This document shows positions 47,899 to 61,400 of a DNA stretch of 64,000 nucleotides, one piece after another; positions within the stretch are counted from its first letter, which is position 1; every line of letters starts with the position of its first letter. Position numbers and translations under genes: made by a program. Below the pieces are notes generated by a model, which saw only the letters and a program-made list of their open reading frames with translations, was not told where the DNA came from and searched no databases. Source of the stretch: Aspidiotus rigidus (lineage: Eukaryota; Arthropoda; Insecta; Hemiptera; Diaspididae); assembly GCA_035079385.1 (NCBI GenBank), contig JAVHKY010000008.1, positions 2,960,001 through 3,024,000 on the forward strand, in the 5' to 3' direction.

Positions 47899-49037
47899 CA
47901 AGGCCTGTCAAAAAAGTTCCCGATAATTATTTGTATGCGCCAATTTGCAAAATTGCAACATTAGCAATGAAATGTAATCCAATCTTCCTTTTACACCGGC
48001 GTATTGTAGGATCGCTACTCAGAAAGTACTGATAAGCGAACGGTGATCGTGACTTGAAACCAAAGGTGATGTTTTAGTTTTCCTTAAATTTCTCCAAAAA
48101 TAATGAATTTAGGCGTGTACTCGTAAGGAACGAAATTGAAGAGTGGAAAATTTTCTTTCAGTTGATCATATTTTTGAGAGATTTTAAAAAATTCAAAAAT
48201 TTTGCGCGATGCTAGCGCTGCCCGGTCCGATTTGTTGTACTATTGACCATCAATATTAAAAATTTCACGGATCCGTGACGATTTCCGGCCAATTTTTTTG
48301 CGTAGAAAAGAGGTTGAGCAATAAATTGTCATCAAATTCCTTGTAAAACCAGGAAAAGAAAATGCCAAATGGAAAAATATGTTATGTGCTGTGTTTGAAG
48401 AGTCCACCGAGAAGCGTGCAGCATTGTACAACGTATTCAGTTGTTTTAGGGTGGGGCAAGAGTCAGTAACAGCTGTTGCATGTGCTGGTAAACTGGTTTA
48501 TGCGTGCGCGCTATCTTTCGTCAACAGTATGAAGCGGAAACTCGCCGGAAATCGTCGAGAAATGTAACAAGGAGGATCAGCGGCAGTCACAAAAGCGTTC
48601 AACTAAATGTAATCGTGATTTTTGATGCATCAGTTTAACATGGAGACAACCATGAAGGTTTTTTGGCGTGTACGACTATGGTACGGCCTTTGGTATCAAA
48701 GGTTTTTTTGCCCAAAATCAAAGACCAGTTCTCGACCACCCCCTGTATTCGCCTGATTTGACTTGTAGGGACTTCTTCCTATAATCAACCGACTATGAGA
48801 TGCCATGGGATGGGAGCATTTGGGGCCTACAGAAGGCATTAAAACGGAATCGTCACGGATTCTCAAGGACATTCCTCCAAAAAATTTATTTATGACAAAC
48901 TATGCCGTGAATCAACGAGAAATTTTGAATTTCGATGGACAATAGTACAACAAAACAAGATTCAATTAGGTTCCCTTGCCAGTGTTGCCAATTGGCGCGT
49001 ACAAATAATCGTCCGGGAACTTTTTTGACTGCCCTTG
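47899..49037 (+). mobile_element. Degenerate mariner-type DNA transposon
   Basis: Terminal inverted repeats CAAGGCCTGTCAAAAAAGTT and CAAGGGCAGTCAAAAAAGTT (inverse of the right end), continuing through CCC...ATTATTTGTA. TA flanks both sides (47897-47898 and 49038-49039). The length, about 1.14 kb, suits mariner. Inside, plus frames read FFAQNQRPVLDHPLYSPDLT (about 48700-48760), the transposase region around the second catalytic Asp of mariner. Many stops and frameshifts show it is inactive. Confidence 0.88.
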
Positions 49038-49678
49038 TACGAGGGAATCTGTTCTATAGTTTTTCTTTGAAAAAATATATATTATTACTTTTTGTCCGCT
49101 GTCTGAAGGCAGAAATTTACTAACCTAAAAAGAATTTGGTATTGGGGAAAAAATTTATTTTTTTCTCTTCCTTTTCTTTTTTTTTTTTTGTTGTAATGAA
49201 GGTCAGACCTAGAAAAATTCCGACCATCAAGCTAAATGGCATGAGGCTGGATGATATGAAAAAATTTCAACTTCCAAGCTATCATATGACAGGAGGGGAC
49301 TCCAATTTTGAATTAAATTCTTAATACGTTCATGATCGAATTCTGCCCGTAGAACGGGGTTCCCTGAATTTCTTGTTCAACTTCGTCAAGTTCCACTTAC
49401 CTTATTAGGTTAGGTTAGTTTCCATCAGATTGAAAGTCAATATTTCTCCAAATTCTTCACATATTATACAGCTTGATGGTCGAAAGTATTCCAAGTCCCA
49501 TAGAACAAAATTTGGAAAAGTGATGAAGGGTTTTATTTTCACAGTAGCCCCACCGAAGATTGTGAATATTTCAAGAAAGTGGAAAGCGCAAAACGTAAAA
49601 TTTGGGCATTTCATTCAGCGAGACAAGAATACAAAATTTTAGAAAGAAAGGGGGCTGCTGTTTGACGAACTAATGTCC

Positions 49679-49843
49679 AGATATTAAGTCAAATTGAAAT
49701 TTAAAAACACTGAGATTTTTTAAAATTCAAGTTTGCGGCTAATGCAAATAAACTTGAATTTTCAAAAATCTCTGTGTTTTTAAATTTCAATTCAACTTAA
49801 TATCTGAATATGTGCCGTAACATCAAAAATCGAATTCGAACAA
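49679..49843. mobile_element. Palindromic insertion with 12-bp flanking repeats
   Basis: AGATATTAAGTCAAATTGAA opens a palindrome of about 57-bp arms that closes at 49805. Direct repeat GAACTAATGTCC lies at 49667-49678 and 49844-49855. The palindrome reaches the left repeat, but 38 bp of other sequence follow it before the right one, so the true element boundary is unsure. Confidence 0.6.
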
Positions 49844-49849
49844 GAACTA

Positions 49850-50090
49850 ATGTCCGTTCCAGGGGGAATTGAGGAAGTACAAAACGTAAAATTTGCGGCG
49901 TAATTCAGCAAAAATCAAGCACAATTCATTTTGCCTCCAAAAATTACAAATTTCAAAAGAAGAGGGGCTGCAATTTCACTAGCCCCCCCAGAGACTTATT
50001 TGTATATCTTTGGAAGAGGGCAGACAAAAAACATAATTTTCGCAGCACAATTCCTTGAAGGAAGTTCAAACTCAAGATTCTGAAAGGGGG
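49850..50090. repeat. Second block of the 120-130 bp degenerate repeat
   Basis: Contains AAAACGTAAAATTTGCGGCG, AATTCAGCAAAAATCAAGCA and CAATTCATTTTGCC, the same words as 46930-47660. A G run of about 11 lies near 50088. Confidence 0.65.
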
Positions 50091-50099
50091 GGGGGGGGA

Positions 50100-52424
50100 C
50101 TAGTGAAATGGATCTGTTAGATCGATATTATGTAACTGAATTTATTTTGCAACAAAAATGGAGGAAAAGCTTCTTAACAAAGGACAAAAAAGCAAAGGCA
50201 ATCGCCGCGCTTACGTTGCCAATATATGCGTTTATTGACCATGAAATTGACCAAGAGTTGAGTATGAGTACCTCTTCCTCTTAATAATTCTCTCCCGTAA
50301 TAGCGTGTTCAATGAAGCCGTTACTGGAGGCTTATGCTTACTGGAGCCTTGAATTCACATGGGTCATTCAGAGAAACCCATCACAGATTTCCTCTGACGA
50401 ATTTTTGCGTGTATATCTGTATAATATAGAAGATAGCAAGTGAGCCAGTATTACTATACTATGGTAAACAGTTTTAATATACGATAAGTACAGATAGAGC
50501 AGTTGTAATACATAATATCAATAATACTATACTGATTCGCACATACAGTATATATAAATTACACGGGCATTATTTTTAAAACATAATAAATATAAAATAA
50601 CTGGCACAAAAGAACAGTCCTATTTATTTCTCAGAAAATAATAATAAAATTACAGCTTAATACTGATAATTTATTGACTCATAGCAAATTATTTTCTTTC
50701 ATTTTCGCTGTTTTCACTCTGCTAGTATATCGATGCTCAGAAGTCAGTTCAACACACGAATAAACGATAGGTACATAACATATATGAGGTAGAGGAAACT
50801 TGGACAAATTAAAACGATGGAAAGCCGTTTCCATATCACTTGAACGTAGGTAAATATAATTATTTTCGATCCATGCAAACGCTAACTGTGTGAGAACGCG
50901 GGTAACAATAGTATCCGAGGATCATATCCATTCCAGCATCATAGGCAACTCTTTACAAATAAAGTTATAATAATTTTACTCGAAACAAAATAGTATTTTT
51001 CCAATAGAAGCAGGTACAATACCACAAGGCTAAGCGAAATTTTATGAAACGTTTCTTAGAACGTACACAGACTTGAAAATTCCTCCGGCGAAAGACGAAC
51101 CCGCAGGTTATACGGTACAACGATATTGTGATTTTACATTTTGACCCTTCTAAACAAAGTGAAACTAAAAGAATACTCGATCGAAATTACTTCATCAAAA
51201 CGCATTCCACATAGTGAATAATATAAACCGTAATTCGCGTTTCTTGACAACAGCATTGACCGTGTAGAGAAAATTCACAGCCATTAAAAATATAGATTTT
51301 GATCAAAATATTGACCGACAATCTACTATTTTTGATACCTCGGTCAATATTCCACACGGAATCGATAAAAATTTAACAGACTGAAGGCAAAATTTCAAAA
51401 ACAAAAAAATACATGACGATATTAATATATTAACAATTTAGAACGCGCTTAATAGTATGTTAAAAAATCTAATTTATTTTATTTTATTGCATTTGAATTC
51501 AGAGGAAAATAAATTATAAACAAAATATTCGTTGTAACCTAAATGAGTTATAGACTCGTGATGTTATGTAATGAGTACAAAGAAAACCTATTTCCAACCT
51601 CCAATTTTCCCCACAATTTTTCTTTTTTTATTTTCCCTTCTGGCATTTAATCTTGAATTCAACAAACTCCTTCTAGAGATTTTTTCTCTTCTTACTCAAA
51701 AAAAGAAAGAAGGAAAAAAGAAAGAAGTTTTCCTAAAATAAGATGGTAGGTAGCTACACAAATCTGCTCTGTCTTTCTCTTCCGTCCCACTAGGAGGTTC
51801 TTTTCATCTCCTCACTCGATCTCCGGAAGTGAAGAGAACAAATAGGATTTCAATTCAAATTTTAAATCTCTAAATTACTCACATGATTAGTTACAAACCA
51901 GTTTAGTTAGGTTAGGCGCGTCAAAAATAGAATGTATATTCATCCGTCAACATTTCGTTTCAAAAGTAGTGGAAATTCAGGAACTACATGACTTCACAGA
52001 AAACGATTGATAAAGACAGGCTATAATTTACTCGACCCTCACACGATGAGAATTTCGGTAAGCATGCAAGAGATTTGGATGAAGAATTTTTTTTGTTTTT
52101 GAAATAAATAATAATTTTCTTTAGAGTAAAAACCGGATTTGGTGTAATTTCTAATACTAGAACACAAAACAAAACAACTTTTTAGCAACATATCTTTTCA
52201 TCGACCTCAAATTTCAATATTAATTAGGTAGGGGCCCTATATCCTATTCAAGTTGAGAATAAAAACTGACATCACGGTCGGATTGGTGAGTTGTAAACAC
52301 AGATAGAATTACCCTTCCTCTCGCTCTTCAGTTTGATAAGTGTCCACCTTCGATTTTGTTCTCAACATGAACGGACGTTTAATAACATTTTTTTTATCAT
52401 ACAAACTTCGAGCAAGGACTCGGT
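50100..52424. other. Spacer, probably includes the Expanded 3' UTR
   Basis: Between the CCDC191-like and Expanded stops, which converge. AT-rich with no protein signature. The part next to 52425 should be Expanded 3' UTR, but its end was not determined. Confidence 0.4.
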
Positions 52425-55400
52425 TCATTTCGAGTTCTTAGAACCTGCACTCCTTACGTTAGTAACATCCATCGATTTGTTCTTCGTTTTACATTTTATT
52501 CTATTGTTCAATATACTATTCTTATGATTAGTATCACTGACCGAGGCTGCGGTAGAATTGGTTGAGTTTTTTTGAAGTGGCTGCGATACAGAGTACTTGA
52601 GTTTATTAGCGCAGTTACCCGGTTTAGACAATTTTGCATTAATAGACTTCGTCTTCGAGGTTGTCGTAGCGACATCACCGTTGTGTAGAACAGGAGCGTT
52701 AATTTTGCTAGAAGCTTCCATCATGGATCTAATTTGCGAACCACAACTTAACGGATTCAATCGACTCGCGTCAAAACTTTTCGCCAATTTTTGGACGTTT
52801 GTTTTGGTAATGGCACGTAAGGATTTGTCCGTTCCATTCGCGTACGAGGATTTGGTAGGTGTCGGATTGACGTTAATTTTACGCGTAATCGTGTTTTTGG
52901 TAGAAGAATTCGCTTGTAAAGAAGATTCCGCAGAATTTGTGGCCAATATTTTCGCCTCTTTGATCTCACCGTTCTTGTCGCAACTGCGAATAGCATTATC
53001 GCTCGTGCCATTGCACCAGGGTTTGATTTCCTCCTTACAAAGATCCACCGTATTCGTCTGCTTCAGTAAAGACTTGTCATTACATAAAGCAGCGATCAAC
53101 GGTAGATCAAGATTTTTGCTTTTCTCGCGCAGCGAACATATGTCCAGCGAAACATTAGTAGCCGGTGCAGACTCGATCGCGCCGTTGATATCCGGTAATG
53201 ATTTTTTGAATCGCTGGATAGGCTCTTTGAAATTTGGTTTGGAGAACTTCTCTTCTGTACGGTATAACGATTGCGTGGCTGGTATCCTTTCCGGCAGACA
53301 TACGAATTTTTCCTGTTGACAAAGATCGAAATTTAGATGTATGAATAGCAAATACCTATACTGATGTGATGAGAAAGTGAGATATTCAATCCCCTCAAAT
53401 TCGTGTTGCTGACCATGGCACAAAATTGACACTCTTCAATTTTGCGAGTACTTTTTATGGCACATTTCATACGCTGACTATAAATTTAGATTACACGTCT
53501 TCAACTTCATTAGAATATACAGAGCAAAAAGATCTTTGTGGTAGCAGGGTGTCTACCAGAATCAGAGAATGAAAATCCGGGACTCTTCACGATCTTTCGG
53601 GGACTTGACAAGAATTTTTTCGAGACTTTCCGAGACATTTATTTCTATCCAAGGGACACTGGAAATTATATCAATTTTTCGTAGAACAATTTTTTCATAA
53701 TTTTCTCATTGAGCTCGGGAAGCTCTCTTTACAGAATCCGAGACTTTTCCAGTTCCCGAAACTGGTAGACACCGTGAGCAGTGACACAAGGCCTATTCTC
53801 CCCATTGCCTTCGCATATCTGCTAGGCCATAAAGACCATTGGGTAAAATAACGATCAAGAGACTAGGTAGGTCTTTCGCCAAATAAAATATTACAGTGAG
53901 ACACTCTTTTCCAAGACACTGTAACGGGAGATATAAAAGATTGAGTTTCCAGCTAATGGCTGCATCACGTTTATTTTTTCGTGCATTAATGACGTCATTC
54001 TAAGCCAAAAGGCGACTTGAATCAAGTACAGCCATCAGCTAGGAATTTGATTCCATAAAATATAGAGTCCCATTATACCTCCATTATAGTGTCTGATCTT
54101 CTCTAGATTCCCTTTTCTGTAGATCATGGTAACAATCCAGAGAAAAGTGTCTCTTCTCACCTCACAAAATATCTAATTCTCTCGATTGTTATTTTTGAAG
54201 ATACGCACAGGGCAGCGCGGCACGATGGCACATTTGAAGTGTTGAAATGTGACACATTTTTGGCCTTCCAGTTGGGAACACTGCCCCTAAATTACTAGTC
54301 CCACTTTCCTCAACTTTTTCGAAAAAAGGAAGTCCAAAGAAGAAAACAAAAAGGATGCTCGTTACTGGAAAAAGGAAAGTTGAAAATACGAGCCTGGAAC
54401 CTTTGACTATAGATATGCTTTGTATGGACTGCGCAAAGCCCGTGAAAAAGTGGTAGTGAGATCTCGCCCGTTTAAAAACACGTCGCCCCGCCAACGTGAC
54501 TGAGAGATCTTGCTACCACTTTTCAACGAGCGTTAACACGCATTAGCGCAGTCCATACAAAGTACTATATAGTCAAAGCCTGGAACAAGGTTTAAATCAC
54601 GCACCTCTGAATTAGCCCAGTAAAATTAGTGCAAAGGAGTGCGCTAAAAAAATGGGAATATTCATTAAAGATGTTATTGCTGAAAACATGTGGGATTAGT
54701 GTCACGAAAAAAAGAGGATTTGTGACCCCATCTACAGAAACCCGGCTTAGTGTTCAATTACAATCAGGAGAAAAGGAATCTTCCTTCCTCAGTAAAAGGT
54801 CCTTTCCTCCTGATCGATATTCAACGCTAAGCCGGGTTTCTGTAGACGGGGTCACATTTATAGACTTTTTTTTCCTTACTTAATCTACCGTAAGTTCACA
54901 AGAAAAAAGTATTTCTGTGATTCAATTAACGCGATACAAATCTTCGCAAATCCGGAAACGCGCCGTCAAGGTAACATTTTTATGTGTTTTGTAGCATTTT
55001 ACACGAGAAAAAGAAATCAAATCCAGAAAAGACGATCCAGAGAAATGGTTTTCTTTTCGATATACAAAAGCTCTAATTAGCCAGATCGTTTCTTTTAGTA
55101 TGCTTCATATTATATAAACAGCTGCCATGTATGCGTCACCTTGACGGTTCGTCAAGCGTTGTACAGAAATATTTGCCTTCTAAATTTCAAAATTCTCTAG
55201 AAAAATGAAAAAACCGTGAAAAAGTACCAAATACAACGCCCTTTAGCGGGATTTCGACAGTGGTAAAGAAAATGTAAGACACCAATGCCAACAGTTTTCA
55301 GCAATAATATTTTTGACGGTCGTTTTCCTTTTCCAAAACTTTAATTTTCGTAGGCTCAATCAAGAGTCCGCAACTCAACCGCTTGACCACCAGTCCTTGT

Positions 55401-58400
55401 TTCTGACAGAGTAAAAAATACCCGTATTTTCAACTTTCCTACTTCTATAATATTTCTCGTCCACTTCAAAAATTCCTGTACTCGCTTCTGATTGGTGGCC
55501 ACCTCAGAATGGAATGTTTTCATTATTAGCTACTGAAGGTGGGGGTAGTAGTTCGGAAATTGAAATTCTCCATAATTACTTTCAAAGTACCCCCTCAAGA
55601 AATAATTTCAATTGTGTTTACAATAAGACAAAAATCTAGTAGTCATTGTAGCGACACTTTTTCATATGAGCAAACTTAAACTTACCTGTAACGTATACGG
55701 AGGCGGCGGTGGAGGTGGTGGTTTGAGAAATTTACCATCCAGATTATTTGATCTCTCGTTATTGAAATTCAATATATTATCATCCGAATAGGCTCGAGTG
55801 AAATTACGATTCGAGAAAGGTGACAACAGATGACCGTAGGCAGAAGAATCTTGGTGCAAACTCTGCATGGACGACGAGTGTACAGATGTGGCCATGGAAT
55901 AAAGAGGAGACGTTGAAGGCGTATATGCATTCGGCAAGTAAACTAACGAGGAATTTGAACAAGTGGAATACTCGGTATTCAAATTTTGATTTGAAGCGTA
56001 TCTGATAGCCGCAGGATGCGGATAGTACGACAGAGCCGGTACGCAATTACCAATACTCATCGCTGCAACATTCGGCGTGCTTCGGTACATAGCGTGCGAT
56101 TTGCGATTAGGTGGGTAATAGGAACAGGAACCTGGAGGAACTGCGTTGCCGGTACTCGCCTGAGCGAAATTCGAATTCAACGACAGTTGAGATAAATACT
56201 GAGAACAATAGCCAGATGCTTCCTTGGAATCCAGATATTCTTGTTTACTAATCGCTGGATCTTTCATCGGATAGACGACGTAATCCACATCCGAGTACAG
56301 CTGCTGTCGGTACTGGTCCATTTGGCGCGCTAATGAACTCGTCGGACACATGGAATAATGATTTCGAGGAGGTGGTGGAGGTGGAGGTGGTGGTGGTTGA
56401 CGATTGTACACGATAGGAGGAGGTGGGGGAGGAAACTTATCATGAATATGTTGCAAGAAAGCGGCTCCACTTCTCCGCACATCTATGTAATTATTACTTC
56501 CTACGACAGGTACGTTGTTCACATTTATGCACTGATCATTTTTCCACGATAGATCCGAAAATCGTGAATAGGACAGTGAAGAAGACAATTGCGGAGTCGG
56601 AAAGGTTTCCATATTATAACTAAGGTTGACTGGAGTCGCGTAATTCGGCGAATGAGTATTTGTTGGTCGAAACGTCGACTGAGCTTTTAATATATTAATT
56701 TGCGGCTTGGTTGAAACAATACGAGCAGACATCTCGTCAATATTTCGTAGAGGGTACTCGGCAACTTTATTCGTCAGAATAGCCTGGTCAGGGCCATTAT
56801 AGTGTTTAGATGCATTTCGCATGGCCTGTTGCTGGTTTGCTATCGTATCCATCAACAAATGGGACGTGTAACCTCCGGCTAGATGTTGAAATTGTATTTG
56901 ACGTTGTAACATCGCCTCTTCGGAAAAGTATTTTTGGTTATTGATGCTATTATTGTAGACGCCGCTGGTGTAACACTTCTGAGGCGGAGAATTGGAGACG
57001 GAACCTTGTCGCGCAACACAACTCATAGTTTCCGAACTTTTTGACGAGTACATGCTTTTGTTAGAGATACCGTTACTGTGAGACATGAAAGTTTCCTCCA
57101 TTGGCTTGAAGGAAAGACGGCCACTCGGTGGCATCGGTGGTGGCGGTAACGTTACATAGTCGGCGACCGAATCCAAAGATTCGCTCACTGTCGCGACAGA
57201 CGGATATTTACCGCGACACGGTTTGGGACTTCTACCTACAATCAAATCTGACAACTCTTCGGCGGTCAAAGGTGTCCCGTGACCCGTATCTGATGGATCG
57301 CTTCCATCACCGTGAAAGCTGCCGGAGGCGCTTACTATTGATCCACTCCGAGATCTGACACCTGTAATTAAGATTATTTTATGAGAAAAAAGGAGTTCAC
57401 AATTTGACAAATAAAAAAAGATATCCGTTTTCTAGGTAGAATAGACAGGAAAGACTGGAAAAAATGCTTGCAAATAAAGCTAGGGACTATTCTTGGTAGG
57501 GAAGCTACACAAGAATGTAAAAGAAATGTAAAGGGGTAGTGAGTTATATTTTAGACTGTGGGAAGGATCCGGAACCTTATGAACCGAACGGTGATTCACA
57601 ATGATCGAAGCTATTAGCAGATTTGTCGTTTTCTACCGTTCAATGACCTTCACTATCACAATGTAAACAAGACTTACCGTCCGAATCTTCGACAACCGAT
57701 TGTCCAAGACCGCTGGTTTCTGAAGATGCCGCAATGGCTGTTGTCACGACCGTATTCGTTTCGCAATTGCTCTGCAAAGTGTATATGCCACTACTGGCGT
57801 GAGCTGATTGAACAGAATAATCGAGTTCGAGACAGCCACAGCTGGTTGGGTCGGAGATGGCGGAATTTTGAGCAGTATGACTAAAACCCAATTCCAGACT
57901 GGAATTCGTACTTTGACTTCGATTCGAAGCGGCTATAATCGACGATTCTCTTCGCTACAAAATATCAAGTAATACAGTGTTGATAGCTGAAGGAGCGCAT
58001 AATGATCGTTGAAAGAACAAAACGATCGAGGTACCTGGCTTTTGGGTTTATCGCGACTATACGTTACAACTACGGTAGAACATGAACTGGAACATTGACT
58101 GCCGTCTGTAGGCGCAGGAGTGCTCGACAGTGAATATTTGCACGTAGTTTCCGACGTCTCATCTGTAGACAAAACAAAAAATAGCAACGCTTTAGAATAC
58201 TGTCATCCTTCGTCTTATCGTTAACGTAAAACCCCCTCCTCTTTCTTATGCGAGCTCTCATTAGGTGTCATAGGTACTTGAAAATATTAAACTGCTCAAA
58301 TTTATTTGAATTGTATTCCTTTTATCCCAGCGATTATTGAAGTTTGGAAATAAAGAATGCATCAGGTTATGAAGTTATAGAAAATTGTTATTTCGACAGA

Positions 58401-61400
58401 TTCGAACGCGGAAAATGAGGAATTATTTTGTCAGATGTTAATTCAGAAAAGGAGATTAAGGAATTCAAGCTTACATTGCACTTCGTTGCCACTTTCTTGG
58501 TACGCTAACGACGACGAATTATGAGATAACTTTTTATTAATTTTTTTGTTCTCTTTTGTAAAACTATCTCGCAGGTGAGCAAGAGCCAAACTTTCGATGG
58601 AAGCGGCGGGTGGCGAATTGATCATAATTTCCAGATCTAAGTCGTCTAAAAAATAAGAAAAGTCAGATGCCACACACCCCGAATCAAACGAGAATGATTC
58701 AGTTGAGCAATATTTCTTACCTTCGCTCTCATCTAAGCTGTGAACACGATCGGATACGATGCCGGAGGTAGTGTTGGAGGAGGTTGTCGAAATGACTGAA
58801 ATTCTTTGATCTCCATTGTGGTTATAATCGACATCGGTTAGTTTTCCGTTGAGATCGGCGCCGAGGTCCCGATAGTGTTTCTTTTCTGAATCGGCAAAAT
58901 TAAGAATATGAAATACACGAAGTTGATGAAATTAAAGACAGCCTAAAATTAAGGAAAATATTATTTATACTCGTTGACAAAGTTATTGATAATAATCAAC
59001 CGAAGATTGGTGAGGAAAATTTTTCGATTCTAAAAATTGTGAACTCATAACGAGTGGAGCGCCTTCAAAATTTTTATAAGTTTGCCTGTGTGGCCCTCAC
59101 GTTTGAGAGACACGATATTCAAAAGTTCATCAAGCTCTAACCTCTTCTCGTGGTGGACCCACCAGCACAACTGAATAATTTGCTTTGAAATACTCTTAAA
59201 ATCACAGAAGAGGGTGCAGCATTTTAACAATTTTTTAACTACGCCGCTGCCCATCATGTAAGTACAGCTCAATGACCTATTCCTAGTGCATCTCTCAGAG
59301 GTCGATATTTTTCAAGTCCAAAGTAGGCTGAAGTCTCCGCTTTCCACGGAACCACAACTCACCGAGAGGACCGTATAGGAAACAAGAAACGAAAACGTAC
59401 CTTCTTCTTCTTTGCGAGTCAATTCAGTGAGCCTGGGTTGTATAGCGATACAAAACTGGTGAGTCAATTTGCACAAGGTAAGCAAATGTTTACTTTTTTC
59501 GTCCGAATTCGTGTAATAGGTCAAACGTTCTCCTCCCGGGTGGAGTGAACGAATCTCGAATTTTTTACGCTGTAAATCAGAGCCCGAATACAAAACGTCA
59601 AAAACAGAAGCAAATTTCAACAAAAAAGAATACCTATATATGGTCCACTTACATCAAAACACAATTTACCGATATAATTCCATAAGAATGTACCGTTCAA
59701 TGGCTTATTGGATTTTTCCTGTAATTTAATCGTGGATGATGAAAATTTCAACGGCATAGGGCAATTATGTACAAAAAATTACGACCATCTAATGCCCACC
59801 TCGTATAACTCGATTCCTCTGGTACAGATGGCCAACCATAAATCACCAGGATTCGGATCGTGTTTTTTACGTTTCAACCTGTATAAATGCGAGTTATGAG
59901 CCAATGTGAATGAATCCCATGAACTAGCTTCGCGTATGAACTGAGTTTCGGCCTGCGCCTTCGGTAATGCACGGTTTGCTTTATGTACGATGATGGCACT
60001 TTGATACAGGCGATCTTCGTGTCCCTTCGTAACCATCTGTCACAATAAAAAGCAATAATAAAATCATCTGCGGAGTAGATGAACTAAATTTCAATGAGAC
60101 AGCTACAAACCTGCTGCGGAAAATATTCTCGAGCAGTGAAATATTGATCTCTATGATGCGTTTCGTTATGATCTCCCAAATCTGCCTGCAAGGCCAAACC
60201 AACCAGAAGAAAAACGATTTCTTCAGCCATGTACGGATGGGCCACAGTTCGTTCGCACACATTCTGTCGCAACTGCAGGTAGTAATGGTGTCTCGAAGTT
60301 TCGTCGCTATAAACAACATCAAATAGTCAATTAATGAATTTGAGACGACAAAGGTACAGATCATCGGTTTTTAAAAATAATTACCGGAGTAATAACGCAT
60401 TATCGATATAGAATTGCACTCGGAAGTGGAAGGCCAATAGCGGCTCACCGGAACAATCCAACCCCTAGAGTGATAGAAAGCGGTTTACTATTTTCAATTC
60501 TGAATTACTCGATTTGATTATGAAAATTTAAATCGTTTTCATTACTCACGTGAGTGGATGAAGACCTCCAATTTTTCGGAGCATATTTTGAAAGTTTGTA
60601 GTCTGGATCAACGAACAAATATTCTCCTTCTGAAAAACGGACAACGATGGAATTTATAAGCATTGAAAAGTTGGAGCAGCTTAAATAATAATCAGGTTTG
60701 CAAAGCGATGAACACACGAGTAGAAAATTTCTGCTTGTTTTTCCATGAGATCAGCGACAAATAATCACTCCGATACCCTCAAAGCTTAGGAGCTGTGTGG
60801 AATCCACTTTCTAGTCAGCCCCCTCCCTTTATAAATCTTTTAGCGCGAACTTTTCCACGTTCTTTAAGGGATATACTGCTAACAAATACAATACGGCCTC
60901 CTTTCCTCTATAAAGCTCGAAACTGAGTGTCCTTTCCTTCCTGGAAGTTGGAACTCAAAATTTTTCACAACCCACGAAAATCGGTATCATGAGTCTTTCA
61001 TCCGATCTGATGCAAGCCATAATGTTGTCAAGGGAATTATCTACTCACCAACAATTACAGATAGACCAAACAGGTTCGTATCAAGCATACCCTGAGATGC
61101 GAGGTGGGCGCATGTTTGATTGTATAGCTCTTTTGTTTTCGACTTGGGCTGCAAAAAATAGAATACACATTTGTGAAAAATTTAGAAAAGCAAAATTCAT
61201 ACATAATAAGCGGTACAATTGGAAATAACCTTCTCTGCATTCATAAACGTATTTGGCTAAATGAATAATCCCCTTCAATCCCTGAGTATTTTTAATTTTA
61301 AAATCATGTTTTGGCCATCCTCTCACTTCTCTATAATCTACTTCGCTCATTTCAGACTTCTCCTCAGGAATCTCACTCCGGTACTATTTTCTAAACCATA

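Noticed and set aside
49405..49425. TTAGG repeats resembling insect telomere DNA
   Set aside because: Only two consecutive units (TTAGGTTAGG); chance occurrence.
52597..53319. 240-aa plus-strand frame
   Set aside because: Antisense shadow of the last coding exon of Expanded, which is supported by splice phase.
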